Assembly (NCBI GenBank): GCA_904394975.1
Contig: CAJFNQ010000032.1
Coordinates: 1-41,058 of the forward strand
Source of the DNA: Metaruminococcus_A gallistercoris
GTDB taxonomy: Bacteria; Bacillota; Clostridia; Oscillospirales; Ruminococcaceae
Length of the DNA: 41,058 bases
Direction of reading: 5' to 3'
The position numbers and the translations under genes are program-made. Each line of letters begins with the position of its first letter. The stretch's first letter is position 1. The notes under the pieces were generated by a model. The model saw only the letters and a program-made list of their open reading frames with translations. It searched no databases and was not told where the DNA came from. Below are positions 33,912 to 41,058 of this stretch, piece by piece.

Positions 33912-36377
33912 TTATTTGCGCTTTAATACCAGTACGTTCAGGGAATAAGCGGGTGCCTGATAGGTAAACTTCTGCGCGGCTCCGCTTTGTGTTTGGGCGA
34001 CAGGAGAGACGCGTTCCGGCTGATCCAGGGTGTTTTCATCTTCCGGATGCGCGCTGGTCAAAATCTCAGCCCGGTAGTCGGATTCCACCTCGCAGTCCAG
34101 CGCGATTTCTACCGGCTGTGCTCGATCGGTAATATTGACCAGTTTGACGATGACTTCATCATCGGTCACGGAAGCAGAAGCAGTGATTGCGGGATAGTTC
34201 GGCAGATTCGCGCGGTGGACGAGTTCGCCGTCGATGTAGCAGTCAAAGCCGTCCTCACGGGTCACCACTTTGTAATGATGGTATTCGCTGACGGATGTAT
34301 CTATCATTACATTGTCGCCCATCGGTGTGTGGCGTTTGTAGTAATATTCGGAAACGGAACTGGTATGGTCGTTGACCGTCCATTTGAAGCAACGCATGGA
34401 ATCCATTTCCAGTTTGTCGGGGTCGGTGGTTTCATCAATGCGGAAGACGCTCTGCGGATGATGGCACCAGACAGCAAGCGCGAACGGATTGTCCGGCGTT
34501 GATTGAATCTCTGCCTCAAAGGTGCAGCAGTTGTCTGCATTGCTGCCAAACGCCGCAAACGCCGCATCAATGGAAAAGTTTGCTCCGGGGGAATCGTACT
34601 TTTCCCGCTCCGGCTGGATGGCAGCGGTGATGTATTCATCCCCTTGTTTTATGAATTTTCCTTCCAGCAGACAGGAAATGTCAGCCGGCTGCCCGTTTAC
34701 GGTCACATTCCGCACATGTAAGCCGTCTTTTGTGGAAGAAATAGCTGGTAGACCACAGGGAATGCGGTGCAGAAGGTCGGTTTCGGTATTCAGCGTAACC
34801 ACCTCTTTGCCGCGGTTTCCCGCAAGAAGAGAAAGGGCGTGGTAGGTGGGGATGCCATAAGCACGGTGGTTATCGAATGCAATCAGATTGGGGTACCAGG
34901 CTGTGTAATCAGTATTCTGAAACAGAGGCGCGTAAGCAGTGGTGGTAACAATGTCCTGATTGTTTTCAACACCGAGTAAGAACGCCGATTCAGCCAGTGC
35001 GCAGCGAAGGGTGGCAACCTTTCCCACGGTTACCGCGTATTCGCCCACAAAAATGTCCGGCCCCTTCCGGTCGTAATTGTCGTACATATGGGTGTTTTCC
35101 AAAAAGAATTCCGGCGTGTCGTAATAGTGTTCATCCGCCATTTCGGTAGGCAGTCCGGCATGTTCGGTGTGCGTGTTGGAGACATAATGAATTTGTGGGT
35201 ATTTGGCTTTCAAAACGTCATAGAACTTTTTATAGCGCCAATAATACTCCTCGCCGCTGTTTTCGTTGCCAATTTCGATGTAGCTGAGTTTGAACGGTTC
35301 CGGATGACCTGCTTCAGCCCGTTTGCGGCCCATGGGGGTGGAGGCATCTCCAATGGCGTATTCAACGGCATCCAGCGCTTCCTGCAGAAGCTGTTCCAAC
35401 TCGTCTCCTTCAAAGAATTCCGGCTCGCGGCCCTGACAGGTCAACCCGCAGTTGATAACATACATCGGTTCCAGATCAAGGTCTTCGCATATTTGCAGGT
35501 ATTCATGGAAGCCCAGCCCGTTTGTGGTGCGGTAATGCCACATCAGCACATGGCTTGGCCGCTCCCACACCGGTCCGATGGTGTTTGGAAAACGCATAGC
35601 GGTTTCATAGGTGAACCCTTCTACGATGCATCCGCCCGGAAAGCGAAGGAATTTGGAGTTAGTGTGTTCCAGAAGCTCCATCAGGTCCTTGCGCATCCCG
35701 TGGCCTTTGTAGGTTTCACTCGGCATGAGGGAGGTGAATCCAAAACAAACGGCGCATGCTTCGGGCGCTTTGATGAGCAGTTTTCCTTTAAAGTCGTCCG
35801 CAGTAGCGGTAAAGGTGCTGTCGTACCGTTCATAACAGCCTGGTTTTACCATGATTTCGGTTTGATCCTGAATCGTTCCGTCTTCGGAAGCAATTGCAAC
35901 CTGAAGCACGGCGTTTTCGCAGACGGATTTTGCGAACATGTAAAAATGGCAGCTTTCTCCTTTTTTGAGCGGAATGCCCTGATAGCCGATGTTATAAATC
36001 ATGCCATTTGTTTCAAATGCAACCTTGAGTGCGGTCAAACGTTTGGGATTCAGACGTTCTGCCGCATCCAACCGCATTTCTGCGTGTTCTGCGTACCAGG
36101 CAGGAATAGGGGTAGGGGGAACGTCATGCATCCACTTTTTCAGCCCCTCGCCGTTGTTGAACTGATCTGACCAGCCCATCGGTGTGGTGAAGACGGAGCC
36201 GTCTTCGCTCAGCGTACAGCGTTCCGGCGGGATGGAGTCCTCAAAACTCCGGTTGCGGAGCATTTCCGGGTACAGGCCGCTGTCACCTGCACGGTTGATG
36301 TCTTCAAAAAACAGCCCGTACAGGTCAGGCGCAACGGGAAAACGTTTTTCTTTTGTCTGAATGGTAATCCTGCTCAT
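33912..36377 (-). CDS. Alpha-L-arabinofuranosidase, GH51 family, with extra domains
   Basis: An 821-residue enzyme. The GH51 start LYGLFFEDINRAGDSGLYPEM is followed by an inserted beta-sandwich-like carbohydrate-binding region (about 65-215). The barrel contains FLRFPGGCIVEG near 243. Glu372 in EIGNENSGEE is the acid/base and Glu446 in IFVGEYAV the nucleophile. After the barrel, residues about 560-720 resemble a LamG/concanavalin-like domain (YHHYKVVTREDGFDCYIDGELV), before a final beta domain. Simple GH51 enzymes are about 500 residues, so this is an extended form. No signal peptide is present, so it is intracellular and acts on arabinose-substituted oligosaccharides. An AGGAGAACC ribosome site lies before the ATG. 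Confidence 0.9.
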   Translation of the reverse strand: MSRITIQTKEKRFPVAPDLYGLFFEDINRAGDSGLYPEMLRNRSFEDSIPPERCTLSEDGSVFTTPMGWSDQFNNGEGLKKWMHDVPPTPIPAWYAEHAEMRLDAAERLNPKRLTALKVAFETNGMIYNIGYQGIPLKKGESCHFYMFAKSVCENAVLQVAIASEDGTIQDQTEIMVKPGCYERYDSTFTATADDFKGKLLIKAPEACAVCFGFTSLMPSETYKGHGMRKDLMELLEHTNSKFLRFPGGCIVEGFTYETAMRFPNTIGPVWERPSHVLMWHYRTTNGLGFHEYLQICEDLDLEPMYVINCGLTCQGREPEFFEGDELEQLLQEALDAVEYAIGDASTPMGRKRAEAGHPEPFKLSYIEIGNENSGEEYYWRYKKFYDVLKAKYPQIHYVSNTHTEHAGLPTEMADEHYYDTPEFFLENTHMYDNYDRKGPDIFVGEYAVTVGKVATLRCALAESAFLLGVENNQDIVTTTAYAPLFQNTDYTAWYPNLIAFDNHRAYGIPTYHALSLLAGNRGKEVVTLNTETDLLHRIPCGLPAISSTKDGLHVRNVTVNGQPADISCLLEGKFIKQGDEYITAAIQPEREKYDSPGANFSIDAAFAAFGSNADNCCTFEAEIQSTPDNPFALAVWCHHPQSVFRIDETTDPDKLEMDSMRCFKWTVNDHTSSVSEYYYKRHTPMGDNVMIDTSVSEYHHYKVVTREDGFDCYIDGELVHRANLPNYPAITASASVTDDEVIVKLVNITDRAQPVEIALDCEVESDYRAEILTSAHPEDENTLDQPERVSPVAQTQSGAAQKFTYQAPAYSLNVLVLKRK

Positions 36378-36491
36378 GTGGTTCTCCTTTCCTTAAGAGG
36401 CAATGCGGATGACAGAAAGTGCATCTATCTTGATGAAATGCATCACAGTAATTAACATAAATATTAATATATTAAATAATACATTAACGTT

Positions 36492-36520
36492 ATTGTAATA
36501 GAATCCTGTACTCTTGTCAA
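36492..36520 (-). promoter_or_regulatory. Strong sigma-A promoter for GH51, with AT-rich palindromic leader
   Basis: Minus-strand TTGACA (36515-36520), 17-base spacer, TACAAT (36492-36497). The transcribed region just after it (36450-36490) is almost pure A/T with palindromes TTAATATATTAA (36464-36475) and TAACGTTA around 36486, likely repressor sites. Confidence 0.7.
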
Positions 36521-36584
36521 TATAAAAATTGGCTTTTAAATAGCGGTGGGCTTGTGTATATAATCAAATGCCGGACTGAAAATG

Positions 36585-36618
36585 AAAAAAGCCCGCAGCC
36601 GTATCAACTGGCGCGGGC
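36585..36618 (-). terminator. Terminator after the flavodoxin
   Basis: GCCCGC plus GCC pair with GGC plus GCGGGC. The minus strand then reads six T bases. Confidence 0.8.
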
Positions 36619-36651
36619 GAATAGGGGTAATAAGCAGCACCAATGAGTGTG

Positions 36652-37140
36652 CTACTCTGCTTTCTGTAATGCTGCTTTAAGGTTTTCAAGGTCAGCGTTG
36701 TTTGGGTGATTCAAGGCACGGTCGTAGTTTTCCAGCATCATCTGCTTGCGCGGGCTTTCTTCCATGGATTCATAGCGAGCACGTACCGAAGAAGGCATTT
36801 TTCCCTGACACATGAAGGTTCCGACGACAGAATCCGGGGAGGGAAGATGACGTTCTACAGCTGAAAGAATGGTATTAAAATATTCGGCTGAACCTCCAAA
36901 ACCTGCTGTACCGAAAAGAAAGACCGTTTGTGTTGTGATCTGAGCCAAAAAATTGGTTATTTCAATAGTACAGTCGCCTTTATCTGTCCAGAATCCTACA
37001 TAGACCCGGTCCGCTGTCAACGCCATCTGGTCCGGCTGCCCAAAATAAACGCAGTCTTCTTTTGGCAGGAAATCACGAATTGTTTCCGCCAGAGCACGGG
37101 TGTTTCCCGTTTTACTGCTATACACGATAGAGTATGTCAT
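36652..37140 (-). CDS. Flavodoxin family protein, BilS-like
   Basis: A 162-residue flavodoxin. The phosphate loop YSSKTGNTRALAE is canonical. VYVGFWTDKGDC and FLFGTAGFGGSAEYF provide the two loops around FMN. The GFWTDKG segment and the overall length resemble the BilS flavodoxin of the bilirubin reduction operon, which in known gut bacteria lies with a MarR-type gene (bilQ) and an OYE-type reductase (bilR). Here a MarR gene is divergent but no reductase gene is adjacent. I chose ATG 37140 behind GAGGTGGT; the upstream extension is AT-rich and leads into the promoter. Function as an electron carrier is likely. Confidence 0.82.
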   Translation of the reverse strand: MTYSIVYSSKTGNTRALAETIRDFLPKEDCVYFGQPDQMALTADRVYVGFWTDKGDCTIEITNFLAQITTQTVFLFGTAGFGGSAEYFNTILSAVERHLPSPDSVVGTFMCQGKMPSSVRARYESMEESPRKQMMLENYDRALNHPNNADLENLKAALQKAE

Positions 37141-37192
37141 ATGACCACCTCTTTCATTGAAACATAGAAAGTGAAAATGAATGGTTGACACT

Positions 37193-37201
37193 ATTATAGC
37201 A
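37193..37201 (-). promoter_or_regulatory. Extended -10 promoter of the flavodoxin gene
   Basis: Minus-strand TGCTATAAT; no clear -35. It lies about 53 bases before the start codon. Confidence 0.55.
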
Positions 37202-37258
37202 CAATCCAGAAATAAGAGGAAAATCAGACACAATATTCTTTCTGATTGGTGACTGGCC

Positions 37259-37304
37259 TTGACAAAAAGTGAAAAGGATATATAATAAGTAAATGGTTAC
37301 TTAT
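37259..37304 (+). promoter_or_regulatory. MarR promoter with overlapping perfect palindromic operator
   Basis: TTGACA (37259-37264), 16-base spacer and TATAAT (37281-37286). ATAAGTAA (37285-37292) and TTACTTAT (37297-37304) are exact complements around ATGG and overlap the -10 box, a classic position for autorepression by the MarR protein. Confidence 0.75.
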
Positions 37305-37326
37305 TTAAAAAGGCGGGTTGACCAAT

Positions 37327-37758
37327 ATGATGCCATTTGGTTTGAAAATCGCAATCATTAACCGGGCGTTTCGTAAAAAGTTGGATGAAAAAGCCGCTGC
37401 GATGGGTTTAACTGCTGTTCAGCTTCGGGTGCTGGGGTCCGTGAGCCGGTTGGAAGCGGCGGGGGAGGAAGAAATCCACCAGAACGACCTGGAACGGCTT
37501 GAGCGCGTGACCCATCCGGCTATGACAAAACTTCTTCAAAGGCTGGAAAGCAAAGGGTTTGTCTGTTGTGTTCCCAGCACAAAAGACCGGCGGTATAAAA
37601 AAATTACCTGTACAGAGAAGTCACGCGGTATTCATCAGGTGATTTTAGCACAGGATGAAGAGGTTTTAGCGGAACTTTGCAGGAATTTTACCCAAGAGCA
37701 AAAGCAAGCCTTGTTTCAAATGGCGGACATGCTTTTAAAAAATATTGATTCGGATTAA
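37327..37758 (+). CDS. MarR-family transcriptional regulator
   Basis: A 143-residue winged-helix dimer protein. The recognition region VTHPAMTKLLQRLESKGFVCCVPSTKDRRYKKITCTEK contains the wing with Asp-Arg-Arg, typical of MarR. A short N-terminal helix and C-terminal helix (TQEQKQALFQMADMLLKNI) form the dimer interface. I chose ATG 37327; a TTG three codons earlier abuts the AGGCGGG ribosome site too closely. It is followed by a MATE gene whose leader carries a related palindrome, and divergent from a flavodoxin gene. MarR-MATE pairs usually act in drug or phenolic compound efflux. Confidence 0.9.
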   Translation: MMPFGLKIAIINRAFRKKLDEKAAAMGLTAVQLRVLGSVSRLEAAGEEEIHQNDLERLERVTHPAMTKLLQRLESKGFVCCVPSTKDRRYKKITCTEKSRGIHQVILAQDEEVLAELCRNFTQEQKQALFQMADMLLKNIDSD

Positions 37759-37834
37759 ACGTTAAAAAACGTTTGGGATACTCAGGCAGTGCGCCAAAAT
37801 CACAGGTGTGCTGCTCTGCTTTTTAGCTAAATAT

Positions 37835-37849
37835 GTAACTAGTTACTTA
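37835..37849. promoter_or_regulatory. Second MarR operator candidate before the MATE gene
   Basis: GTAACTAGTTAC (37835-37846) is a perfect palindrome followed by TTA, giving the half-site GTTACTTA that also appears in the MarR promoter operator. It lies about 20 bases before the MATE start codon. Confidence 0.6.
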
Positions 37850-37867
37850 AAAGGAGAGTATGATAAG

Positions 37868-39250
37868 ATGGAACAAGCTGTATCGCAGAGTAAAAGTCCT
37901 TTTGCAACCGAGCCGATTGGGCGGCTGATTGTAAAATTTGCCGTTTCCTGTGTCATTTCGCTTCTGGTGAACTCACTGTACAATATCGTGGACCAGATCT
38001 TCATCGGATGGGGCGTGGGATATCTTGGCAACGGTGCTACCAACGTTGTTTTCCCGATTACGATCATTGCTTTGGCGCTTTCCATGATGATCGGTGACGG
38101 CGGAGCCGCTTACCTGAGTTTAAAACTGGGTGAGGGCGATGTTGCGAGCGCGAAGAAAGGGGTGGGAAACGCCATCGTGATGGTGACGGCGGTAAGCATT
38201 CTCCTGCTGGTTGTCTTTCTGATCTTTATTGATCCGATCCTGACCTTGTTCGGCGCGACTGAAGCACTGCGCCCCTACGCTTTGGAGTATGGTTATATCA
38301 TCGGAATCGGTCTTCCTTTCACGATGATTCCAACGGCGCTGAGCTCTATGATCCGCGCGGACGGCAGCCCGAAATACGCGATGTTTTCCATGGTGCTCGG
38401 CGCGGTGATCAATACCGTATTTGACCCCATATTTATTTTCGTGCTTCACATGGGTGTTCAGGGTGCGGCGATCGCCACGGTGATGGGACAGGTTGCGTCT
38501 TTTGTCGTATCGATCATATATATTACCCGCTTTAAGACCTTTCGCTTTGATAAAGTTATGTTCCGTTTAAAACGGCGGGTCTGTCAAAACATATTAACTC
38601 TCGGTATCAGCAGTTTCATTACTCAGATTGCGATCACCATTGTAATGGCTTTGACCAACAATCTGCTGGCAGCTTACGGCGCGGCTTCTGTTTATGGGCC
38701 GGAAATACCGTTGACAGCAATGGGCATTGTGATGAAGGTCAATCAGATCCTCATTTCCATTCTGGTTGGTATTGCTACCGGCGCACAGCCGATCATTGGT
38801 TATAACTACGGGGCAAAAAATTTTGAAAGGGTAAAAAAGGCGTTCGATATTGCGCTGGTTGCATCTGAGATTGTGTCGGTCATCGCCTTTTTGGTGTTCC
38901 AGTTTGCGCCGATGAGTGTTGTGTCCGTGTTTGGTTCGGAAGAGGGGCTGTATAACGAATTCGCCGTTATGTCCTTCCGCATTTTCTTAATGCTCTGCCC
39001 GCTGACTGGGTTCCAGACCGTAGCGGCGATTTATCTGCAGGCGATTGGAAAACCCGTGAAGTCTGCCATTCTTTCATTGTCCAGACAGATTATCTTCTTT
39101 GTGCCGACAATCATCATCCTTCCGCTCTTCCTTGGGGTAGCGGGTGTTCTCTGGACGGGTCCTGTTGCGGACGGACTGGCGTTTGTGCTTGCGCTGGGGC
39201 TGATTCTGTACGAAAGAAAACAATTGAAGACATTTCCTGTTTCCGAGTGA
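37868..39250 (+). CDS. MATE family efflux transporter
   Basis: A 460-residue protein with about 12 membrane segments. MATE signatures are IGRLIVKFAVSCVISLLVNSLYNIVDQIFIG near the N-terminus, a GDGGAAYLSLKLGEG segment after it, and PIIGYNYGAKNFERV in the second half. It belongs to the Firmicute MepA-like group of multidrug MATE exporters. AAGGAG lies 12 bases before ATG 37868; the ATG at 37860 is out of frame, and a longer frame from 37808 would cover the operator. It follows the MarR gene by 110 bases. Confidence 0.92.
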   Translation: MEQAVSQSKSPFATEPIGRLIVKFAVSCVISLLVNSLYNIVDQIFIGWGVGYLGNGATNVVFPITIIALALSMMIGDGGAAYLSLKLGEGDVASAKKGVGNAIVMVTAVSILLLVVFLIFIDPILTLFGATEALRPYALEYGYIIGIGLPFTMIPTALSSMIRADGSPKYAMFSMVLGAVINTVFDPIFIFVLHMGVQGAAIATVMGQVASFVVSIIYITRFKTFRFDKVMFRLKRRVCQNILTLGISSFITQIAITIVMALTNNLLAAYGAASVYGPEIPLTAMGIVMKVNQILISILVGIATGAQPIIGYNYGAKNFERVKKAFDIALVASEIVSVIAFLVFQFAPMSVVSVFGSEEGLYNEFAVMSFRIFLMLCPLTGFQTVAAIYLQAIGKPVKSAILSLSRQIIFFVPTIIILPLFLGVAGVLWTGPVADGLAFVLALGLILYERKQLKTFPVSE

Positions 39251-39290
39251 CAGAAGAAGTCATCATTTTGGTGAAAGGGGTTTGAATGAT

Positions 39291-39869
39291 ATGAAAAACA
39301 GAGTGATTACCATCAGCCGTGAATTCGGCAGCGGCGGCCGCACGATTGGGAAAAAGACAGCGGAGGCGCTGGGGATTCCCTGTTATGACAGCGAACTGAT
39401 TCAAAAGATCGCTTTGAAAAGCGGTTTTCATGAGAACTATGTCCGTGATACCGATGAATCCGCACCGGGCGGATTTCTGGCATCGGCGTTTTCACACCCG
39501 GCGTTTGGTCCGAACAATGCGGATTATCTTTGGAAAATCCAGTACAACGTCATTGCAGAGCTTGCGGAAAAAGGACCGTGTGTGATTGTTGGCAGATGCG
39601 CGGACTATATTCTGCGCGATAAAGCCGATTGCCTGAAGATTTTCATCCATGCGGATATGCAGCTTCGAGCGGAACGGATTGTGAAAGTATACGGAGAACG
39701 TGAGGCTTCTCCTGAACAGCGCCTGAAAGAAAAGGATAAGCGCCGTGCGGCCTATTACCGGTTTTACACCGATATGAAATGGGGCAATGCGCAGAATTAT
39801 GACATTACCTTAAACAGCGGAACGCTTGGGATTGACAAGTGTGTGGAACTGATTCGGGAGCTTTATTAA
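39291..39869 (+). CDS. Cytidylate kinase-like family protein
   Basis: A 192-residue P-loop protein. ITISREFGSGGRTIGKKTAE at the N-terminus is the modified Walker A of the cytidylate kinase-like family, in which the usual GKxT is replaced by GGRTIGK. Later ERIVKVYGE and KDKRRAAYYRFYTDMKWG correspond to the lid and the nucleotide-binding tail. It probably phosphorylates a nucleoside monophosphate or related compound; members are poorly characterised. I chose ATG 39291, ten bases after GAAAGGGG. It lies 40 bases after the MATE gene without a terminator, so it may be cotranscribed with it. Confidence 0.88.
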   Translation: MKNRVITISREFGSGGRTIGKKTAEALGIPCYDSELIQKIALKSGFHENYVRDTDESAPGGFLASAFSHPAFGPNNADYLWKIQYNVIAELAEKGPCVIVGRCADYILRDKADCLKIFIHADMQLRAERIVKVYGEREASPEQRLKEKDKRRAAYYRFYTDMKWGNAQNYDITLNSGTLGIDKCVELIRELY

Positions 39870-39888
39870 ACGAAATTAAAGCGAAATA

Positions 39889-39918
39889 AAAAAGGACGTG
39901 CATTTGCACGTCCTTTTT
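39889..39918. terminator. Bidirectional terminator
   Basis: Perfect 14-bp stem AAAAAGGACGTGCA / TGCACGTCCTTTTT with loop TT. Confidence 0.9.
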
Positions 39919-39982
39919 GTTTATCCAATTGGAAGAATCGAGAAAGTAAGAGACTGCTCTTTGGTTTTCGCAGCATTTGCGG

Positions 39983-40669
39983 TTATTCTTCCATTTCCAT
40001 TTCTATTGCATGTTGAACCATATCCGCAACCCAATCCTGCATATTGTCTTTGGATTCTTGTGATGCGTTTGAACGGGATTCAAAATACAGCGTATAGCCG
40101 TCTGAGTTCATTTTGCTGATTGTTACAGTTTCGTCGCTGCCGAATGTGCATCTGTTTCCGTATCCAAGCGTGTCGATCTCGTTTCTGCGGTCATCATCGG
40201 TTTCGTCTTCCGCGTTGTCAGGAGCAAGCGCGTAGCTTAAAGAAATTGCTTCTCGTTTTCCGTTGTATGGGTCATCGGTATCTTCCGGGGTTAAAATCAA
40301 CCCCGCTACGACCTCATTGTTTTCGTCCAGCATCAGATATATGGATGAGTCAATGATCTGGAAAAAGGACCAATAGGTGTGCGGGTCGTCTTTCATCTGA
40401 ACCATTCCCTGGTCAAGCGCAAACCCGGATGCACTGAATCCGGAAGAACTGCTGCTTTCCGACTCACCTTGGTTTAAATCTTTGTTTATGTACAGAAAAT
40501 AGTCGGAAAATCGCTCCCATGTGTCATGCATGCTGAATGAAAGCTCTTCCGTCTCACTGCTTTCGCCTGAGCCGGAAACGCTGTTCCACAGACCACCGAT
40601 GACGTTACAGCCGGTAAACAGCCCGCTTATTAAAAACGAGCATAAGATCACAGCAATTGTTTTTTTCAT
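39983..40669 (-). CDS. Putative lipoprotein of unknown function
   Basis: A 228-residue secreted protein. The signal has a basic start (MKK), a hydrophobic core and a lipobox ending LFTGC with Cys21 as the lipidation site. A Ser/Gly/Glu-rich linker (about 33-45) and a Ser-rich stretch (about 69-80) follow, then a beta-rich acidic domain with DENNEVVAGLILTPEDTDD and a C-terminal helix ending in Glu/Met. No family is recognised. GGAGG precedes the ATG by about six bases. It stands alone between a terminator-flanked gene and the tRNA. Confidence 0.82.
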   Translation of the reverse strand: MKKTIAVILCSFLISGLFTGCNVIGGLWNSVSGSGESSETEELSFSMHDTWERFSDYFLYINKDLNQGESESSSSSGFSASGFALDQGMVQMKDDPHTYWSFFQIIDSSIYLMLDENNEVVAGLILTPEDTDDPYNGKREAISLSYALAPDNAEDETDDDRRNEIDTLGYGNRCTFGSDETVTISKMNSDGYTLYFESRSNASQESKDNMQDWVADMVQHAIEMEMEE

Positions 40670-40930
40670 TGTAAACCTCCGTAAATCAATAAAAATCCTT
40701 ATTTTGCATCACAAAAGTTGAGCTTCATTAAGCGAAAACTCGGCGCTGTTTTGCGTGTGAAAAAGGGTGCTTTCTTTACCGATTCCTGGTCACCTCTTGA
40801 GCTTCTATTTTGCCGCCGAAAACAGGGGTAAAGCTGCGCTGATTGTGAAATACAGATTGAAATAACCGCAGCAAAAGAGCCGGCCCTATCGGCTGGATTC
40901 CCGCTTTCGGCACGGACAATTTGATTGCAA
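40670..40930. other. Intergenic region between lipoprotein and tRNA
   Basis: About 260 bases without a gene. A short stem AGCCG (40878-40882) / CGGCT (40890-40894) is present. No clear promoter consensus is seen for the lipoprotein. Confidence 0.35.
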
Positions 40931-40972
40931 TAAAAAACTGAGTCCGGAACGCAATGTGCGTCCAGACTCAGT
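40931..40972 (-). terminator. Terminator after tRNA-Ser
   Basis: Arms ACTGAGTC (40937-40944) and GACTCAGT (40965-40972), extended inward by an ACGCA/TGCGT stem. The minus strand ends in a run of T. Confidence 0.8.
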
Positions 40973-40973
40973 C

Positions 40974-41058
40974 TGGCGGAGATGGAGAGACTCGAACTCT
41001 CGCGCCGGTTACCCGACCTACGCCCTTAGCAGGGGCGCCTCGTCACCAACTTGAGTAC
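40974..41058 (-). tRNA. tRNA-Ser(GCU), 5' end cut by the window edge
   Basis: Read on the minus strand, the T arm is GAGAG-TTCGAGT-CTCTC, the anticodon stem CGCCC/GGGCG holds loop CTGCTAA with anticodon GCT at 41028-41030, and a long variable arm typical of tRNA-Ser lies between. A CCA end is encoded (40974-40976). About six bases of the 5' acceptor strand are missing beyond the window. Confidence 0.93.

Noticed and set aside
35088..36170. 360-codon open frame on the plus strand inside the GH51 gene
   Set aside because: Antisense to a clear GH51 enzyme; composition is typical of a mirror frame and no motif is seen.

Overview
The window looks like chromosome of a Gram-positive, anaerobic, gut-type member of the Clostridia, most likely an Oscillospirales/Ruminococcaceae relative. 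The grounds are strong AGGAGG-type ribosome binding sites, sigma-A promoters, many hairpin/U-run terminators, moderate GC content (by eye), an abundance of flavoenzymes and glycoside hydrolases, two MATE exporters, and ECF sigma, MarR, ArsR and XRE regulators. I saw no phage, insertion sequence, CRISPR array or origin. No accession or species can be assigned from sequence alone.

Layout. 1-270: a hairpin-rich stretch that may be the end of a structured RNA, then a bidirectional terminator. 273-3190 (minus): amidohydrolase, SAM methyltransferase, DEDDh exonuclease. 3510-5572 (plus): an XRE regulator with membrane domain broken by a one-base frameshift, then a membrane-anchored surface protein. 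5817-8541 (plus): a clan GH-A-like glycosidase and an FAD oxidoreductase, probably one unit. 8653-13729 (minus): MATE exporter, type-B carboxylesterase, NAD-dependent epimerase and an AraC regulator. 13792-20170 (plus): a tight five-gene redox/sugar operon divergent from the AraC gene: OYE-type Fe-S flavoenzyme, fumarate-reductase-like flavoprotein, zinc alcohol dehydrogenase, xylose-isomerase-like TIM barrel, Gfo/Idh/MocA dehydrogenase. 20299-21393 (minus): a zinc-ribbon membrane protein with a Tyr/Asp repeat. 21713-26192 (plus): an ECF sigma factor in an operon with a membrane protein and an ABC-2 type transporter. 26318-28489: a PcrA/UvrD-type helicase. 28571-30576 (minus): two overlapping flavodoxin-like genes and a GNAT acetyltransferase. 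30847-36377: a glycan module made of a frameshifted GH63-like glycosidase, an ArsR-type regulator with a large C-terminal domain, and a GH51 arabinofuranosidase. 36652-39869: a BilS-like flavodoxin, divergent MarR regulator, MATE exporter and a cytidylate-kinase-like protein. 39983-41058 (minus): a lipoprotein and a tRNA-Ser(GCU) cut by the window end.

How the genes work together. The best candidate for a little-described system is 13792-20170. Its last three genes have the families and order of the E. coli ycjQ-ycjR-ycjS cluster, whose products make and epimerise 3-keto-glucosides. Here they are fused transcriptionally to two ene-reductase-class flavoenzymes and face an AraC regulator, with an esterase and an SDR epimerase next door. 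I infer a pathway that oxidises the sugar of a plant glycoside and reduces an unsaturated aglycone or intermediate. The second glycan module (30847-36377) points to arabinose-containing plant polysaccharide use. The MarR-MATE pair shares matching palindromes and is probably a self-regulated efflux unit.

Two genes (XRE regulator, GH63-like enzyme) each lack a single G within a short G/C run. They are either true pseudogenes or consensus sequencing errors, and this should be settled before any interpretation of their loss.
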